A stretch of 64,000 nt of DNA from Lysinibacillus sp. OF-1. Lineage in GTDB: Bacteria > Bacillota > Bacilli > Bacillales_A > Planococcaceae. Below are positions 34,180-42,968 of this stretch, piece after piece. The translations under genes were made by a program, and so were the position numbers. The notes beneath the pieces were generated by a model. The model ran no database searches and was not told where the DNA came from. It saw only the letters and a list, made by a program, of their open reading frames with translations. Every line of letters begins with the position of its first letter. Within the stretch, counting starts at the first letter, position 1. The stretch spans positions 124,001 to 188,000 of the forward strand of contig NZ_CP102798.1 of NCBI RefSeq assembly GCF_028356935.1. Reading direction: 5' to 3'.

Positions 34180-34518
34180 ATGGAGTCTTTAATACTTGTT
34201 TTAGTAGGTATATTAGTAGCTGTTGCAACGTACTTAATCCTCTCGAAACAGTTATTGCGTGTTATATTAGGCACTGCTGTTTTATCACATGCTGCCCACT
34301 TACTGATTCTGACAATGGGAGGTCTTAAAAAAGGAGCTGTACCATTATTAGGGGAATCAGAGGGCCCTTATACAGATGCGTTACCACAAGCGTTAATTTT
34401 AACAGCTATTGTGATTAGCTTTGCTGTTACTGCATTTGTTTTAGTTTTAGGCTATCGTGCGTACAAGACAAATGGTTCAGGGAATTTTGATGAATTGAGA
34501 GGTACGCCGGATGAGTAA
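34180..34518 (+). CDS. mrpC: Mrp antiporter subunit C
   Basis: 112 residues and three helices, homologous to NuoK. The family pattern TDALPQALILTAIVISFAVT is present. It starts four bases after mrpB and overlaps mrpD by 8 bp. Confidence 0.95.
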   Translation: MESLILVLVGILVAVATYLILSKQLLRVILGTAVLSHAAHLLILTMGGLKKGAVPLLGESEGPYTDALPQALILTAIVISFAVTAFVLVLGYRAYKTNGSGNFDELRGTPDE

Positions 34519-36016
34519 TATAATTGTCTTACCATTAATTGTACCGGTAATTACAGCTATTTTACTGGTTTTTTTAAAAGAGCATGTGATGTTACAACGT
34601 ATCATCAGCTTATTGACATTAAGCTTTATTGTTATTATTAGCATTATTTTATTGTTAGAGATTCAACATCAAGGTATATTGCGAATTGATTTTAGTGGCT
34701 GGGCTCCGCCATTTGGTATTTCATTTGTGGCAGATTCATTTGCAACATTATTAGTGTTAGTTGCTAATCTTGTGGCCGTTATCTGTATACTATATGCAAT
34801 TTTTACGATGGAGTTAAGGTATGAAAAAATGTATTTTTATCCATTTACCTTACTCATGGTAGCGGGCGTTAACGGCTCATTTTTGACGGGCGATATTTTT
34901 AACTTATTTGTATGTTTTGAAGTAATGCTGCTTGCTTCCTATGCACTTATTAGCTTAGGTGGCGAGAAAATTCAACTGCGTGAAGCATTGAAATACGTGC
35001 TCATCAATATTGTGGCCTCTTGGATTTTCTTAGTGGCGTTAGCTTTCCTATATGGCACAGTTGGTACATTAAACATGGCCCATATATCTGTTCGTGTGAT
35101 GGAGGCAGGGACTAATCCCCTTATTACAACAGTGGCGCTTATTTTCTTAATTGTCTTCAGCTTGAAGGCTGGACTTTTATTATTCTTCTGGTTGCCAGGC
35201 TCCTATAGTGTACCACCAACTGCTATTGCTGCTTTATTCGCTGCTTTATTAACAAAGGTAGGGATTTATGCACTTGTACGTACTTTTACATTGCTTTTCC
35301 CTAACAATACGGAAGTCACACACATGGCACTCGGCATAATGGCTGGAGTCACGATTATAGCAGGCTGTATCGGCGCTCTTTCAGGACGAGATGTCAGAAC
35401 GATTGCCTCCTACAATGTGCTGATTGGTGTTGGCTTTATAGTAGCTGGTCTAGCGATTGGTACAGAATCAGCCTTGCAAGGCGTTGTCTACTATTTAATG
35501 CATGATATGGTAGCCAAGGCTATGCTGTTTTTAGCAATTGGTATGATGATTTATGTCACTGGGGAAACGGTAATAGATAAAATGAGTGGACTTATACGAA
35601 ATTATCCTTTTTTTGGATGGTTATTCTTTGTAGCTATGTGTTCTTTAGCTGGTATACCGCCATTAAGCGGTTTTCTAGGAAAAGTTTTAATTGGACAAGG
35701 TGCGATAGAAGGTGGCAATTTTGTTCTATTAGGTCTAGGATTTTTCTCTAGTTTAATTGTTTTGTATTCACTGCTACGAATATTTCTTTCTTCCTTTTTT
35801 GGAGAAACCATCATTAGTATAGAGGATGAAAAACCTTTACCAAAACGTATTCTGCTACCATTAACACTATTGGCTGCATGTACACTCGGTTTAGGTATTG
35901 GGGCTGAAAAATTGGCACCTTTTGTAACAGATGCAGCGGAAACACTTTATACACCATCTATTTATATTGATGCTGTTTTAGATGGTGATTTATGGCAAGG
36001 TGAGGTGAATAAATAA
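34511..36016 (+). CDS. mrpD: Mrp antiporter subunit D
   Basis: 501 residues and 14 helices, related to NuoM/NuoN. Conserved ion-channel segments include FNLFVCFEVMLLASYALISL with the key Glu, and FFWLPGSYSVPPTAIAALFA. A late Lys-bearing helix contains LMHDMVAKAMLFLAIG. It partners MrpA in proton translocation. Overlaps both neighbours by a few bases. Confidence 0.95.
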   Translation: MSNIIVLPLIVPVITAILLVFLKEHVMLQRIISLLTLSFIVIISIILLLEIQHQGILRIDFSGWAPPFGISFVADSFATLLVLVANLVAVICILYAIFTMELRYEKMYFYPFTLLMVAGVNGSFLTGDIFNLFVCFEVMLLASYALISLGGEKIQLREALKYVLINIVASWIFLVALAFLYGTVGTLNMAHISVRVMEAGTNPLITTVALIFLIVFSLKAGLLLFFWLPGSYSVPPTAIAALFAALLTKVGIYALVRTFTLLFPNNTEVTHMALGIMAGVTIIAGCIGALSGRDVRTIASYNVLIGVGFIVAGLAIGTESALQGVVYYLMHDMVAKAMLFLAIGMMIYVTGETVIDKMSGLIRNYPFFGWLFFVAMCSLAGIPPLSGFLGKVLIGQGAIEGGNFVLLGLGFFSSLIVLYSLLRIFLSSFFGETIISIEDEKPLPKRILLPLTLLAACTLGLGIGAEKLAPFVTDAAETLYTPSIYIDAVLDGDLWQGEVNK

Positions 36017-36498
36017 TGGCGATGCAGTTTATCTTAAATTTATTTATCGCAACACTTTGGTTACTTTTACAGGATGAAGTGACACCACATTTTTCGACAT
36101 TTTTAATGGGCTTTATTGTAGGTATGGGTATTTTATATGCGATGCATCGCTTTTATGGCACCCAATTTTATTTGCGACGTGTCTTTTCAATCTTAAAATT
36201 ATTATGGCTGTTTAACTGGGAGCTATTTTTATCAAGTTATAGCGTTATAAGACAAATAACTACTCCAAGGCTTAACATTACGCCTGGTATTTTCACGTAT
36301 AAAACGGTACTTAAGGGCGATTGGGAGATTACAGCTCTTGCCTTACTGCTAACGCTAACACCTGGCTCTGTAGTGATGGAAGTATCAGAAGAGGGCGATG
36401 TCTTTTATATCCATGCCATGGACATTGAGCAGTCTAAGGATGCTGTCATACGCTCAATTGGGAAATTTGAACAAGCAATAATGGAGGTGACACGCTAA
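36016..36498 (+). CDS. mrpE: Mrp antiporter subunit E
   Basis: 160 residues; N-terminal helices and a cytoplasmic tail. Contains LLLTLTPGSVVMEVSEEGD and FYIHAMDI, typical of MrpE (PF01899). Its start overlaps the mrpD stop (TAATG). Confidence 0.93.
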   Translation: MAMQFILNLFIATLWLLLQDEVTPHFSTFLMGFIVGMGILYAMHRFYGTQFYLRRVFSILKLLWLFNWELFLSSYSVIRQITTPRLNITPGIFTYKTVLKGDWEITALALLLTLTPGSVVMEVSEEGDVFYIHAMDIEQSKDAVIRSIGKFEQAIMEVTR

Positions 36499-36782
36499 TG
36501 ATTACCAATATTCTACTGCTAGCGCTTGCTTTTTTTAGTATTTCCATTGCGCTGTCGCTGTATAGAGTCATCCGTGGTCCATCAATGCCTGATCGAGCCA
36601 TAGCTCTCGATACAATTGGTGTAAATCTATTATCGGCCATTGCGATTGTTTCGATTATTTTAAAGACGAAGGCATATTTGGAGGCCATTCTTATTTTAGG
36701 TATTTTAGCGTTTATTGGTACAATTGCCTTTACCAAATATATTGAAAGAGGTGTGATTGTTGAACGTAAATCAAATGATTGA
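36498..36782 (+). CDS. mrpF: Mrp antiporter subunit F
   Basis: 94 residues and three helices. RVIRGPSMPDRAIALDTIGV is the family hallmark, with the Asp of the second motif important in homologues. Overlaps the mrpE stop codon by one base. Confidence 0.95.
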   Translation: MITNILLLALAFFSISIALSLYRVIRGPSMPDRAIALDTIGVNLLSAIAIVSIILKTKAYLEAILILGILAFIGTIAFTKYIERGVIVERKSND

Positions 36783-37119
36783 ATGGGCGGCCGTCATCCT
36801 TATTTTGATAGGTTCAATTGTGAGCGTTATTAGCGCATTTGGCATGATTCGCTTACCAGATGTGTATACACGATCACATGCTGCTACGAAAAGCTCTACA
36901 TTATCAGTGTTAACTTGTTTACTAGGTACGTTTATCTATTTTTGGGTGCATGATGGTTTTGTCAGTGTACGCCTCATTTTAGGTATTCTTTTCGTCTTTG
37001 TAACAGCACCAGTTGCTGGACATTTAATCTGCCGCGCAGCTTATCGTTCGCATGTTCCATTAGCAGAAGGCTCTGGAGAGGACGAGCTAAAGACAAAGTT
37101 GTTTCCTGAGGAAAAATAA
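36760..37119 (+). CDS. mrpG: Mrp antiporter subunit G
   Basis: 119 residues and three helices. GMIRLPDVYTRSHAATKSST is the PhaG/MnhG hallmark. I favour TTG 36760, six bases after AGAGGTG. TTG 36757 is closer to it, and ATG 36775 has no ribosome site. It overlaps mrpF by 23 bp and closes the operon. Confidence 0.92.
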   Translation: MNVNQMIEWAAVILILIGSIVSVISAFGMIRLPDVYTRSHAATKSSTLSVLTCLLGTFIYFWVHDGFVSVRLILGILFVFVTAPVAGHLICRAAYRSHVPLAEGSGEDELKTKLFPEEK

Positions 37120-37126
37120 ATTGGAG

Positions 37127-37156
37127 GACCTCCATTACATTGGGGGTCTTTTTTTA
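37127..37156 (+). terminator. Terminator of the mrp operon
   Basis: GACCTCC (37127-37133) pairs with GGGGGTC (37142-37148; one G-T pair), followed by a long T-run. Confidence 0.75.
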
Positions 37157-37239
37157 TTTATTTTTAATTCAATATTTATGGGATAATTGTTGTGCTTTCG
37201 GAAAATAGTATAGTAAAGAGCAATTGAAATATAAATAAA

Positions 37240-37268
37240 TTGACTTATCTGAAAATTATGTATATAAT
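37240..37268 (+). promoter_or_regulatory. Sigma-A promoter of the amino acid ABC operon
   Basis: TTGACT (37240-37245), 17-bp spacer, TATAAT (37263-37268). This leaves an AT-rich leader of about 160 nt before the lipoprotein start. A weak TATCT/AGATA hairpin followed by TTTTTT lies in that leader near 37319-37346, but I see no T-box or known riboswitch. Confidence 0.75.
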
Positions 37269-37435
37269 AATTCGCTAAAATATTTTTAGTTTATCTTGAT
37301 TATTATTTCAAAAGAGTATATCTTAATTAGCAGATAGATTTTTTATTCTTAAGTATGAATAAATATCCAATCAACTATTTTCGAGAAATGAATTCTCATA
37401 CACAATAAATTATAAATAAAAGGAGATCAATGATT

Positions 37436-38230
37436 ATGAAGAACAAGTTATTCATGGTAATGCTTGTACTTGTTATAGGTGTACTTGCAGCATGCGGCAC
37501 TAAAGATAATAATGCAAGCGATACAGGATCTAATACTGATACAGGGAACAAGCAAGTATTAAAGGTTGGTACTTCAGCTGACTATGCTCCATTTGAATAT
37601 GTTGATGCAGCTAAAGGTGAAGAAATTATTGGATTTGATATAGATTTAATCAAATTAGTTGGAGAAAAAATAGGCGTTGACATGCAAGTGCAAGATATGG
37701 ACTTCAACAGTTTAGTACCAGCATTACAAGCAGGGAAAATTGATGTAGTTATTTCGGGTATGACACCAAACCCAGATCGTGAAAAAGTGGTTGATTTCTC
37801 TGATCAATACAATGAAACAGAGCAAGTAATCATTGTTAAAAAGGATAGCGGCATTAAAAAAGAAGCTGACTTGGCTGGAAAAAAGATTGGTGTACAAACA
37901 GCATCTATTCAAGAAAATTTAGGTAATGATATTGCAAAAAAAGTAGATGTAGCAGTAGAAGGACGTACACGTATCCCTGAGATTATTCAAGATATGATGT
38001 CTAAACGCTTAGACGCAGGTATTTTAGAGGGTGGCGTTGCGAAAGGTTATTTAAAAACAAATGACCAATTAGAAGCCTTTCCTGTAGAAGAACAACCGGA
38101 AGATTTCAAAGCGATCGCAGTTCCAAAGGGCAGCGATTTGAAAGATAAAATTAACAAAGCACTAAAAGAATTAGCAGAAGAAGGAAAAATTCAAGAGTTA
38201 GAAGAAAAATGGTTAGAAAAAGTTGAATAA
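37436..38230 (+). CDS. Polar amino acid ABC transporter, substrate-binding lipoprotein
   Basis: About 264 residues. Lipoprotein signal MKNKLFMVMLVLVIGVLAAC with lipobox LAAC. Mature SBP family 3 domain: LKVGTSADYAPFEYVD, IIGFDIDLIKLVGEKIG and VVISGMTPNPDREKVVDFS. It captures a polar amino acid; the set resembles arginine transporters ArtP/ArtQ/ArtR of B. subtilis, but cystine or glutamine cannot be excluded. ATG 37430 is also possible (GGAG four bases upstream); ATG 37436 gives the better signal peptide. Confidence 0.9.
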   Translation: MKNKLFMVMLVLVIGVLAACGTKDNNASDTGSNTDTGNKQVLKVGTSADYAPFEYVDAAKGEEIIGFDIDLIKLVGEKIGVDMQVQDMDFNSLVPALQAGKIDVVISGMTPNPDREKVVDFSDQYNETEQVIIVKKDSGIKKEADLAGKKIGVQTASIQENLGNDIAKKVDVAVEGRTRIPEIIQDMMSKRLDAGILEGGVAKGYLKTNDQLEAFPVEEQPEDFKAIAVPKGSDLKDKINKALKELAEEGKIQELEEKWLEKVE

Positions 38231-38239
38231 TTAAAGCGT

Positions 38240-38275
38240 GCGATAGCTCTTATTTGGGCTATCGCTTGTGCTTTT
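38240..38275 (+). terminator. Intercistronic hairpin between lipoprotein and permease genes
   Basis: GCGATAGC (38240-38247) pairs perfectly with GCTATCGC (38258-38265), with AAGC/GCTT extending the base. The following T-run is poor, so it may act as a partial terminator or a stabiliser. Either effect would give more binding protein than permease. Confidence 0.5.
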
Positions 38276-38371
38276 CTCCCTATAGAGGGGAGAGTTTTCT
38301 ATGCTCGACGTTTCACCTTCTGTACAAAAAACAATAGCTGTATCAAGATGAAAAAGAAAGGAGGGAGCGCT

Positions 38372-39031
38372 GTGAATTTAGATTTTACGGCGATTGTTCC
38401 CTCTATTCCTTATATTTTAAAAGGGATAGGTGTTACACTTCAAATTGCAATCGGTGCATCCATCATCGGTTTTATCGTAGGTATACTACTGGCATTATGT
38501 AAAATTGGTAAGGTCAATGTTTTACGTTGGTTTGCTGATTTCTATACGTCGATTTTCCGTGGTACACCACTTGTATTACAATTATTGATTATTTATTATG
38601 CAGTACCACAATTACTGGATATTCAAATTGAACCAATTCCTACAGCGATTATTGCATTTGGTTTAAACTCTGGTGCTTATATTTCAGAAATTATCCGTGC
38701 TGGTATTAATGCAGTGGATAAAGGGCAAATGGAAGCGGCACAAGCACTTGGTATTCCATATGCAAAAATGATGAAGGATATTATTATTCCACAAGCAGTA
38801 AAAAATATTTTACCATCTTTAGTTAATGAATTTATTACATTAAATAAAGAAACAGCCGTTGTGACGGTAATCAGTGCATTAGATATTATGCGTCGTGCCT
38901 ATATTGTAGGAGGTTCAACATACCGTTATCTTGAGCCATTACTTTTTGCGGGAGTAATTTATTACCTTATGACGCTTGTTTTAACGTTCCTTGGTAAACG
39001 AATCGAGAAAGGAATGAGAAAAAGTGATTAA
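38372..39031 (+). CDS. Polar amino acid ABC transporter permease
   Basis: 219 residues from GTG 38372, seven bases after GGAGG; an ATG at 38348 lies before that ribosome site. Five helices. HisM/ArtQ-type pattern [20 protein letters not shown] and the EAA loop [20 protein letters not shown]. It overlaps the ATPase gene by 8 bp. Confidence 0.92.
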   Translation: MNLDFTAIVPSIPYILKGIGVTLQIAIGASIIGFIVGILLALCKIGKVNVLRWFADFYTSIFRGTPLVLQLLIIYYAVPQLLDIQIEPIPTAIIAFGLNSGAYISEIIRAGINAVDKGQMEAAQALGIPYAKMMKDIIIPQAVKNILPSLVNEFITLNKETAVVTVISALDIMRRAYIVGGSTYRYLEPLLFAGVIYYLMTLVLTFLGKRIEKGMRKSD

Positions 39032-39746
39032 AATTGAAGATTTACACAAATCATATGGGCAAAATGAAGTACTAAAGGGTATTTCTACAGAAATCAAAGA
39101 ACAAGAAGTAATAGCCATTATTGGACCATCAGGATCTGGTAAATCGACATTCCTTCGTTGCTTAAACTTATTAGAAATCCCCACGAGTGGAAAGGTAACA
39201 ATCGCAGGGGATGTCCTTACGGATAAAGGGACAAATATTATGAAAATACGTGCAGAAGTAGGAATGGTATTTCAGCATTTCCATCTCTTCCCTCATAAAA
39301 CAGTACTAGAAAATTTAACATATGCCCCAATCAATGTGAAGGGGTTAGATAAAACAGCTGCTATCAACAAAGCAGAAGAACTACTGAAGAAAGTAGGACT
39401 GTTTGAGAAGCGCCAGGAATATCCAAACCGATTATCTGGGGGACAAAAGCAACGTGTTGCCATTGCGCGAGCACTTGCGATGGACCCTAAAGTTATATTA
39501 TTCGATGAGCCTACATCAGCACTTGATCCTGAAATGGTAAAAGAGGTATTAGCAGTTATGAAAAGCCTCGCAGATTCAGGTATGACCATGTTGATTGTGA
39601 CACATGAGATGGGCTTTGCTCGTGAGGTTGCTGATCGTATTCTTTTCCTTGATGGTGGTAAGCTCATTGAGGATGCTCCACCAGAATTGTTTTTTACAGC
39701 ACCATCAACACAGCGTGCAAAGGATTTTTTGGAAAAAGTTTTATAA
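39024..39746 (+). CDS. Polar amino acid ABC transporter ATPase
   Basis: 240 residues from GTG 39024. Walker [20 protein letters not shown]-loop in [18 protein letters not shown], signature [17 protein letters not shown], Walker [17 protein letters not shown] and a switch His in [11 protein letters not shown]. This is the GlnQ/ArtR-type ATPase that energises the permease just upstream. Confidence 0.94.
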   Translation: MIKIEDLHKSYGQNEVLKGISTEIKEQEVIAIIGPSGSGKSTFLRCLNLLEIPTSGKVTIAGDVLTDKGTNIMKIRAEVGMVFQHFHLFPHKTVLENLTYAPINVKGLDKTAAINKAEELLKKVGLFEKRQEYPNRLSGGQKQRVAIARALAMDPKVILFDEPTSALDPEMVKEVLAVMKSLADSGMTMLIVTHEMGFAREVADRILFLDGGKLIEDAPPELFFTAPSTQRAKDFLEKVL

Positions 39747-39756
39747 ATAATCAGAG

Positions 39757-39799
39757 GCATTTAGCTCTCCCGTATAGGCGAGTGCTAAATGCTTTTTTT
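39757..39799 (+). terminator. Terminator of the amino acid ABC operon
   Basis: GCATTTAGC (39757-39765) pairs perfectly with GCTAAATGC (39784-39792), followed by seven T. The T-run touches the stop codon of the convergent gene. Confidence 0.85.
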
Positions 39800-40841
39800 A
39801 TTGGGAAGAAAATGTGAATTGAGCTTGTAATGTTTCTAGTGTAAACAGTTCCTCAATATGATAAGTTCCAAAAGGATGCTTGTTGTTCAGGAGTTCTTTA
39901 GCAATCGCCGTTGCAACTTTTGCTGTCACGAGAGATTCATCACGGTCAAGAAAGTCTAATGTAAAGACTGCTTCTTTGTGATGTTTTTTCCCAATGGCTT
40001 CTACGTGAATGCCACATACCTCTGAGCCAATTTTTATTTTTTGAATGAGAGAAGCGAGTGTTGTTTGTATTTTGTTGAATTTTAACAATTTTGCAATTCG
40101 GCTTTTTTGCAAAAAGGATACGAACCAATTGAGTGACTCTACATCAAAGCCCAATCTTGTCATGATTGGAATAGTAGGGAAATGCTTTGCTAATGTATGT
40201 TGGTCTGAGAAGTTGAATTGGTACACACTACGTTTTCCAAGCTCTTTAAACGGAACTTTTCTCCTATTAGTAAAATTAGTGGTTTTTTTATTTTTATAAC
40301 TATAAAACGGAATGTTTAGTTGGTGTAATATCCAGAGAATAGCCGCGTTTCCATGTGTATCGCCTGCTCCTAGTAGGATAGAAATATGGAGTTTCTCGAT
40401 GGAGGCTAATTGCTGTGCAGCATGCATAGCCATTAAATTAGTCAATCCAGGTGCCATACCAACACTAAAAACGGCTGTTGCATTATTCTGTTTAGCTATT
40501 GGATGGAGTTCCTCTAATTTTTTTAGGAAGGCATAGCTTGCCGTAATATCGATATACATAATCCCTTCCTTCAAGCAGAGATGTGCAAATGCAGTATCTT
40601 TTTGCTCTAGACACATAATGACAAGTGCTACATTGGCTAATTGCTGAGCGTTTACGGTCTTGGACACATCCATTTGGATAGGCTTAGCAAGATGATGGTG
40701 TTGTGCGCAAAATTGTTTTGCCTTTTCAAAGCTTCGACCTGCAATCCATATTTTGTTTGGATAGCTTGTGAGTAGCATAGTTGCCATTTTACTACCGACT
40801 TCACCATAGCCTCCGACAATTAAAATATTTTCTCTGCTCAT
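39798..40841 (-). CDS. Saccharopine dehydrogenase-like NAD(P)-binding protein
   Basis: 347 residues. An N-terminal Rossmann fold starts ILIVGGYGEVGSKMATMLL (GxGxxG-like). It is followed by VALVIMCLEQKDTAFAHLCL and AVFSVGMAPGLTNLMAMHAA, the saccharopine-dehydrogenase pattern. Such enzymes make or reduce C-N linked products, as in lysine metabolism, opine metallophores and thiazolinyl imide reductases. Its start overlaps the methyltransferase stop by 4 bp. A Fur-like box precedes the pair, so a metal-related product is possible but unproven. Confidence 0.75.
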   Translation of the reverse strand: MSRENILIVGGYGEVGSKMATMLLTSYPNKIWIAGRSFEKAKQFCAQHHHLAKPIQMDVSKTVNAQQLANVALVIMCLEQKDTAFAHLCLKEGIMYIDITASYAFLKKLEELHPIAKQNNATAVFSVGMAPGLTNLMAMHAAQQLASIEKLHISILLGAGDTHGNAAILWILHQLNIPFYSYKNKKTTNFTNRRKVPFKELGKRSVYQFNFSDQHTLAKHFPTIPIMTRLGFDVESLNWFVSFLQKSRIAKLLKFNKIQTTLASLIQKIKIGSEVCGIHVEAIGKKHHKEAVFTLDFLDRDESLVTAKVATAIAKELLNNKHPFGTYHIEELFTLETLQAQFTFSSQ

Positions 40842-41542
40842 TTATTTACCTCTTCCTTCGTGGCTACTAATGCATCGACTAAATATGATTTAAAATAGGG
40901 AACAATCTTTGTGAAGCCGACCTCATGTAGTAAGTCAATCAATAATTCAAGTTTAATTGGATAAATAGTTGAGCCAAAGGACTGCTCAAAACGTAACCAA
41001 TCTTCTTCGGAAATATCATTTTGGTACATGGAATTTCGCCAATACTTGAGCTGCTGTTGGCATATTGTGTCTGTCATATCAGCATTAATAGAAGAAATGA
41101 ATAAGACGCCCCCATTCTGTAGGCTTGTTGCCAATTTTTGCAGTAGTGCCCTTTTTTGTTCGAGATCCTTTATAAAATGTAAAACCAAATGGCAGGTAGT
41201 AACATCATATGGATGGTGGAATCTGAGGGAAAGTACATCATCCTCATACCAATCAATATGAAGGTCTTGATCAAGCTGCTGTATGCGCTGATCAGCAGCC
41301 TGTCGCATGATTGTTGAAGTATCAACGGCTGTAAAATGTGAGGAAGGGAAGGCTTCTCCTAGAGTAAGAAGTTCCTGACCTCCGCCAGCACCTACTACTA
41401 AAGTGTTATCAATGACAGGGTGACCACGAAGTATATCTGTCATCATGTTATAGATGAGGTCATAGCCTATAATTTTTTGTCGAATGGTATTTTGATAAGT
41501 AGATACAATGGGACTGTGCCAATCATGTAGTGGATTTTTCAT
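40838..41542 (-). CDS. Class I SAM-dependent methyltransferase
   Basis: 234 residues from the ATG at 41542, seven bases after GGAGG. Motif I is LVVGAGGGQELLTLGEAFP; an acidic residue ends the second strand (FTAVDTSTIM), and motif IV is in VTTCHLVLHFI. It has a generic methyltransferase fold with unknown substrate. It is translationally coupled to the saccharopine-dehydrogenase-like gene. The promoter region, shared with a divergent LuxR gene, carries a Fur-like box. Confidence 0.82.
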   Translation of the reverse strand: MKNPLHDWHSPIVSTYQNTIRQKIIGYDLIYNMMTDILRGHPVIDNTLVVGAGGGQELLTLGEAFPSSHFTAVDTSTIMRQAADQRIQQLDQDLHIDWYEDDVLSLRFHHPYDVTTCHLVLHFIKDLEQKRALLQKLATSLQNGGVLFISSINADMTDTICQQQLKYWRNSMYQNDISEEDWLRFEQSFGSTIYPIKLELLIDLLHEVGFTKIVPYFKSYLVDALVATKEEVNK

Positions 41543-41571
41543 TTTTATACCTCCGTGTTGTACAATATAAT

Positions 41572-41586
41572 TAAGAATTATTCTCA
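41572..41586. promoter_or_regulatory. Fur-like box
   Basis: TAAGAAT-T-ATTCTCA, close to the 7-1-7 Fur/PerR-family box TGATAAT-n-ATTATCA (most positions match on the minus strand as TGAGAAT-A-ATTCTTA). It lies 30 bp upstream of the methyltransferase start and also upstream of the LuxR gene. It could bind Fur, PerR or Zur; sequence alone does not separate them. Confidence 0.55.
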
Positions 41587-41641
41587 ATTATAAATACTTA
41601 TGGGGAATGTGCTATCCCATAATTCTGGGGGGAGGAGTTTT

Positions 41642-42694
41642 ATGAGAAATTGTCATGATTGGCAAAGGATATCAGAGAGATGTATAAAAAATAGTCAAAA
41701 TTCATTTCAATATCGACAAATGATGGTAGAAGAATTACGGAAATTCATTGATTTTGATGCCTATTGCTGTTCAGTGACAGATACGCAAACCCTTTTTTCG
41801 ATCGGTGCTGTAACAGAGCAATCGATTGAGGATGTTCATCAAAAAATAATGACTTTTGAATATGCATTTGAAGATGTGAATAACTATAGAAAGCTAGTGG
41901 AAAGTGGCCAATGTATAGGACGATTAAGTGATGCAAGTAGTCAGAGCTTGCGTTATAGGGAGATATTAGTGCCCAATGGCTTTAGCGACGAAATTCGAGC
42001 TGCATTAATGTTTCAGGGGCAATGTTATGGCTTTTTAACTCTTTTTAAAAAGATGAAAAATGCACAGCCCATCTTTCAAGATGATGAGCTAGAACAAATA
42101 AAAATACTCATGCCAGTGATGGGAGAGGCATTAAAGGCGTTCTACCATTCAATTATTGAAGAGCGGCTGTCAACAGAAGCAGGAGAGAGTGGCATCGTTA
42201 TTTTAGATAAGGATTATCATATTTTATCTATGAGTACGAAGGCTTCTCAAATACTAGCACTTTTAAGAAGTAATGAGGGCTTGTCGGATGGGCAATTACC
42301 CAAGCCCATACAGGCATCCTGCGCTAAGTTACAGGCTGAAGACAATACACCTATTTCCTTACTAGTGCCTATCCATGACAAAGGATATATTACAATCCAA
42401 GCTTCTTTTCTTATGACAACCGATTTACAGCAGCAAATAGCCATTTTATTAAATGAAGCGTCTCCTAAAGAGATGTTGGCTTTTTTACTAACTGCTTATC
42501 AACTCACACCTAGAGAAAAAGAGGTAGTAGTGGAAATGATGAGGGGCATACCAACAAAGGTGATTGCATATAATCTTGGCATTTCTAGCTACACTGTACA
42601 AGATCATTTAAAGCTAATCTTTCAAAAAGTAGGTGTGGGAGACCGTAATGAATTAGTCTGGAAGATATTCTCTCGTTTTCAAATAAATAAATAG
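41642..42694 (+). CDS. LuxR-type (GerE) transcriptional regulator
   Basis: 350 residues from ATG 41642, four bases after GGAGGAG. The last 60 residues form the LuxR HTH: LTPREKEVVVEMMRGIPTK and IAYNLGISSYTVQDHLKLIF. The N-terminal 180 residues look like a GAF-type sensor domain. There is no receiver domain, so it is probably ligand-responsive. It is divergent from the methyltransferase/dehydrogenase pair and may control it. Confidence 0.85.
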   Translation: MRNCHDWQRISERCIKNSQNSFQYRQMMVEELRKFIDFDAYCCSVTDTQTLFSIGAVTEQSIEDVHQKIMTFEYAFEDVNNYRKLVESGQCIGRLSDASSQSLRYREILVPNGFSDEIRAALMFQGQCYGFLTLFKKMKNAQPIFQDDELEQIKILMPVMGEALKAFYHSIIEERLSTEAGESGIVILDKDYHILSMSTKASQILALLRSNEGLSDGQLPKPIQASCAKLQAEDNTPISLLVPIHDKGYITIQASFLMTTDLQQQIAILLNEASPKEMLAFLLTAYQLTPREKEVVVEMMRGIPTKVIAYNLGISSYTVQDHLKLIFQKVGVGDRNELVWKIFSRFQINK

Positions 42695-42702
42695 GAAACA
42701 AT

Positions 42703-42730
42703 AAAAATCTGCACCTTTTGCAGATTTTTG
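42703..42730 (+). terminator. Terminator after the LuxR gene
   Basis: AAAAATCTGCA (42703-42713) pairs perfectly with TGCAGATTTTT (42719-42729), 5-nt loop. Confidence 0.85.
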
Positions 42731-42788
42731 TTGTTTTGATAAGGTGAAAAGTTTCAATCTGATTGAATTGAACTAAATAATGAAGTGA

Positions 42789-42808
42789 AGGTTAAGAAAA
42801 ATTAACCT
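42789..42808. promoter_or_regulatory. Dyad upstream of the toxin-like/adhesin cluster
   Basis: AGGTTAA (42789-42795), 6-bp spacer, TTAACCT (42802-42808), perfect arms. A -10-like TATAAT lies at 42851-42856, but with no good -35, as often seen for activated promoters. The dyad sits about 60 bp upstream of the expected transcript start, a suitable place for an activator. The leader to the first gene is about 105 nt. Function is inferred. Confidence 0.45.
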
Positions 42809-42968
42809 GAAAAATGGAATTATTTTATAGAGAATAGATGGAACCTATACTATAATTAAAGCTGTAAGAAAGTCTCATAAAAATACAATAATCGACATCA
42901 TGGGATACAGATAGTAAAAAATTACATGTAAATTATTCTGAAAATTCAATTAACAGGAGGATCAAACA

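Noticed and set aside
37269..37435. Possible T-box or riboswitch in the 160-nt leader of the amino acid ABC operon
   Set aside because: The only hairpin is a 5-bp AT-rich stem before TTTTTT. No T-box sequence or other known aptamer motif was found.
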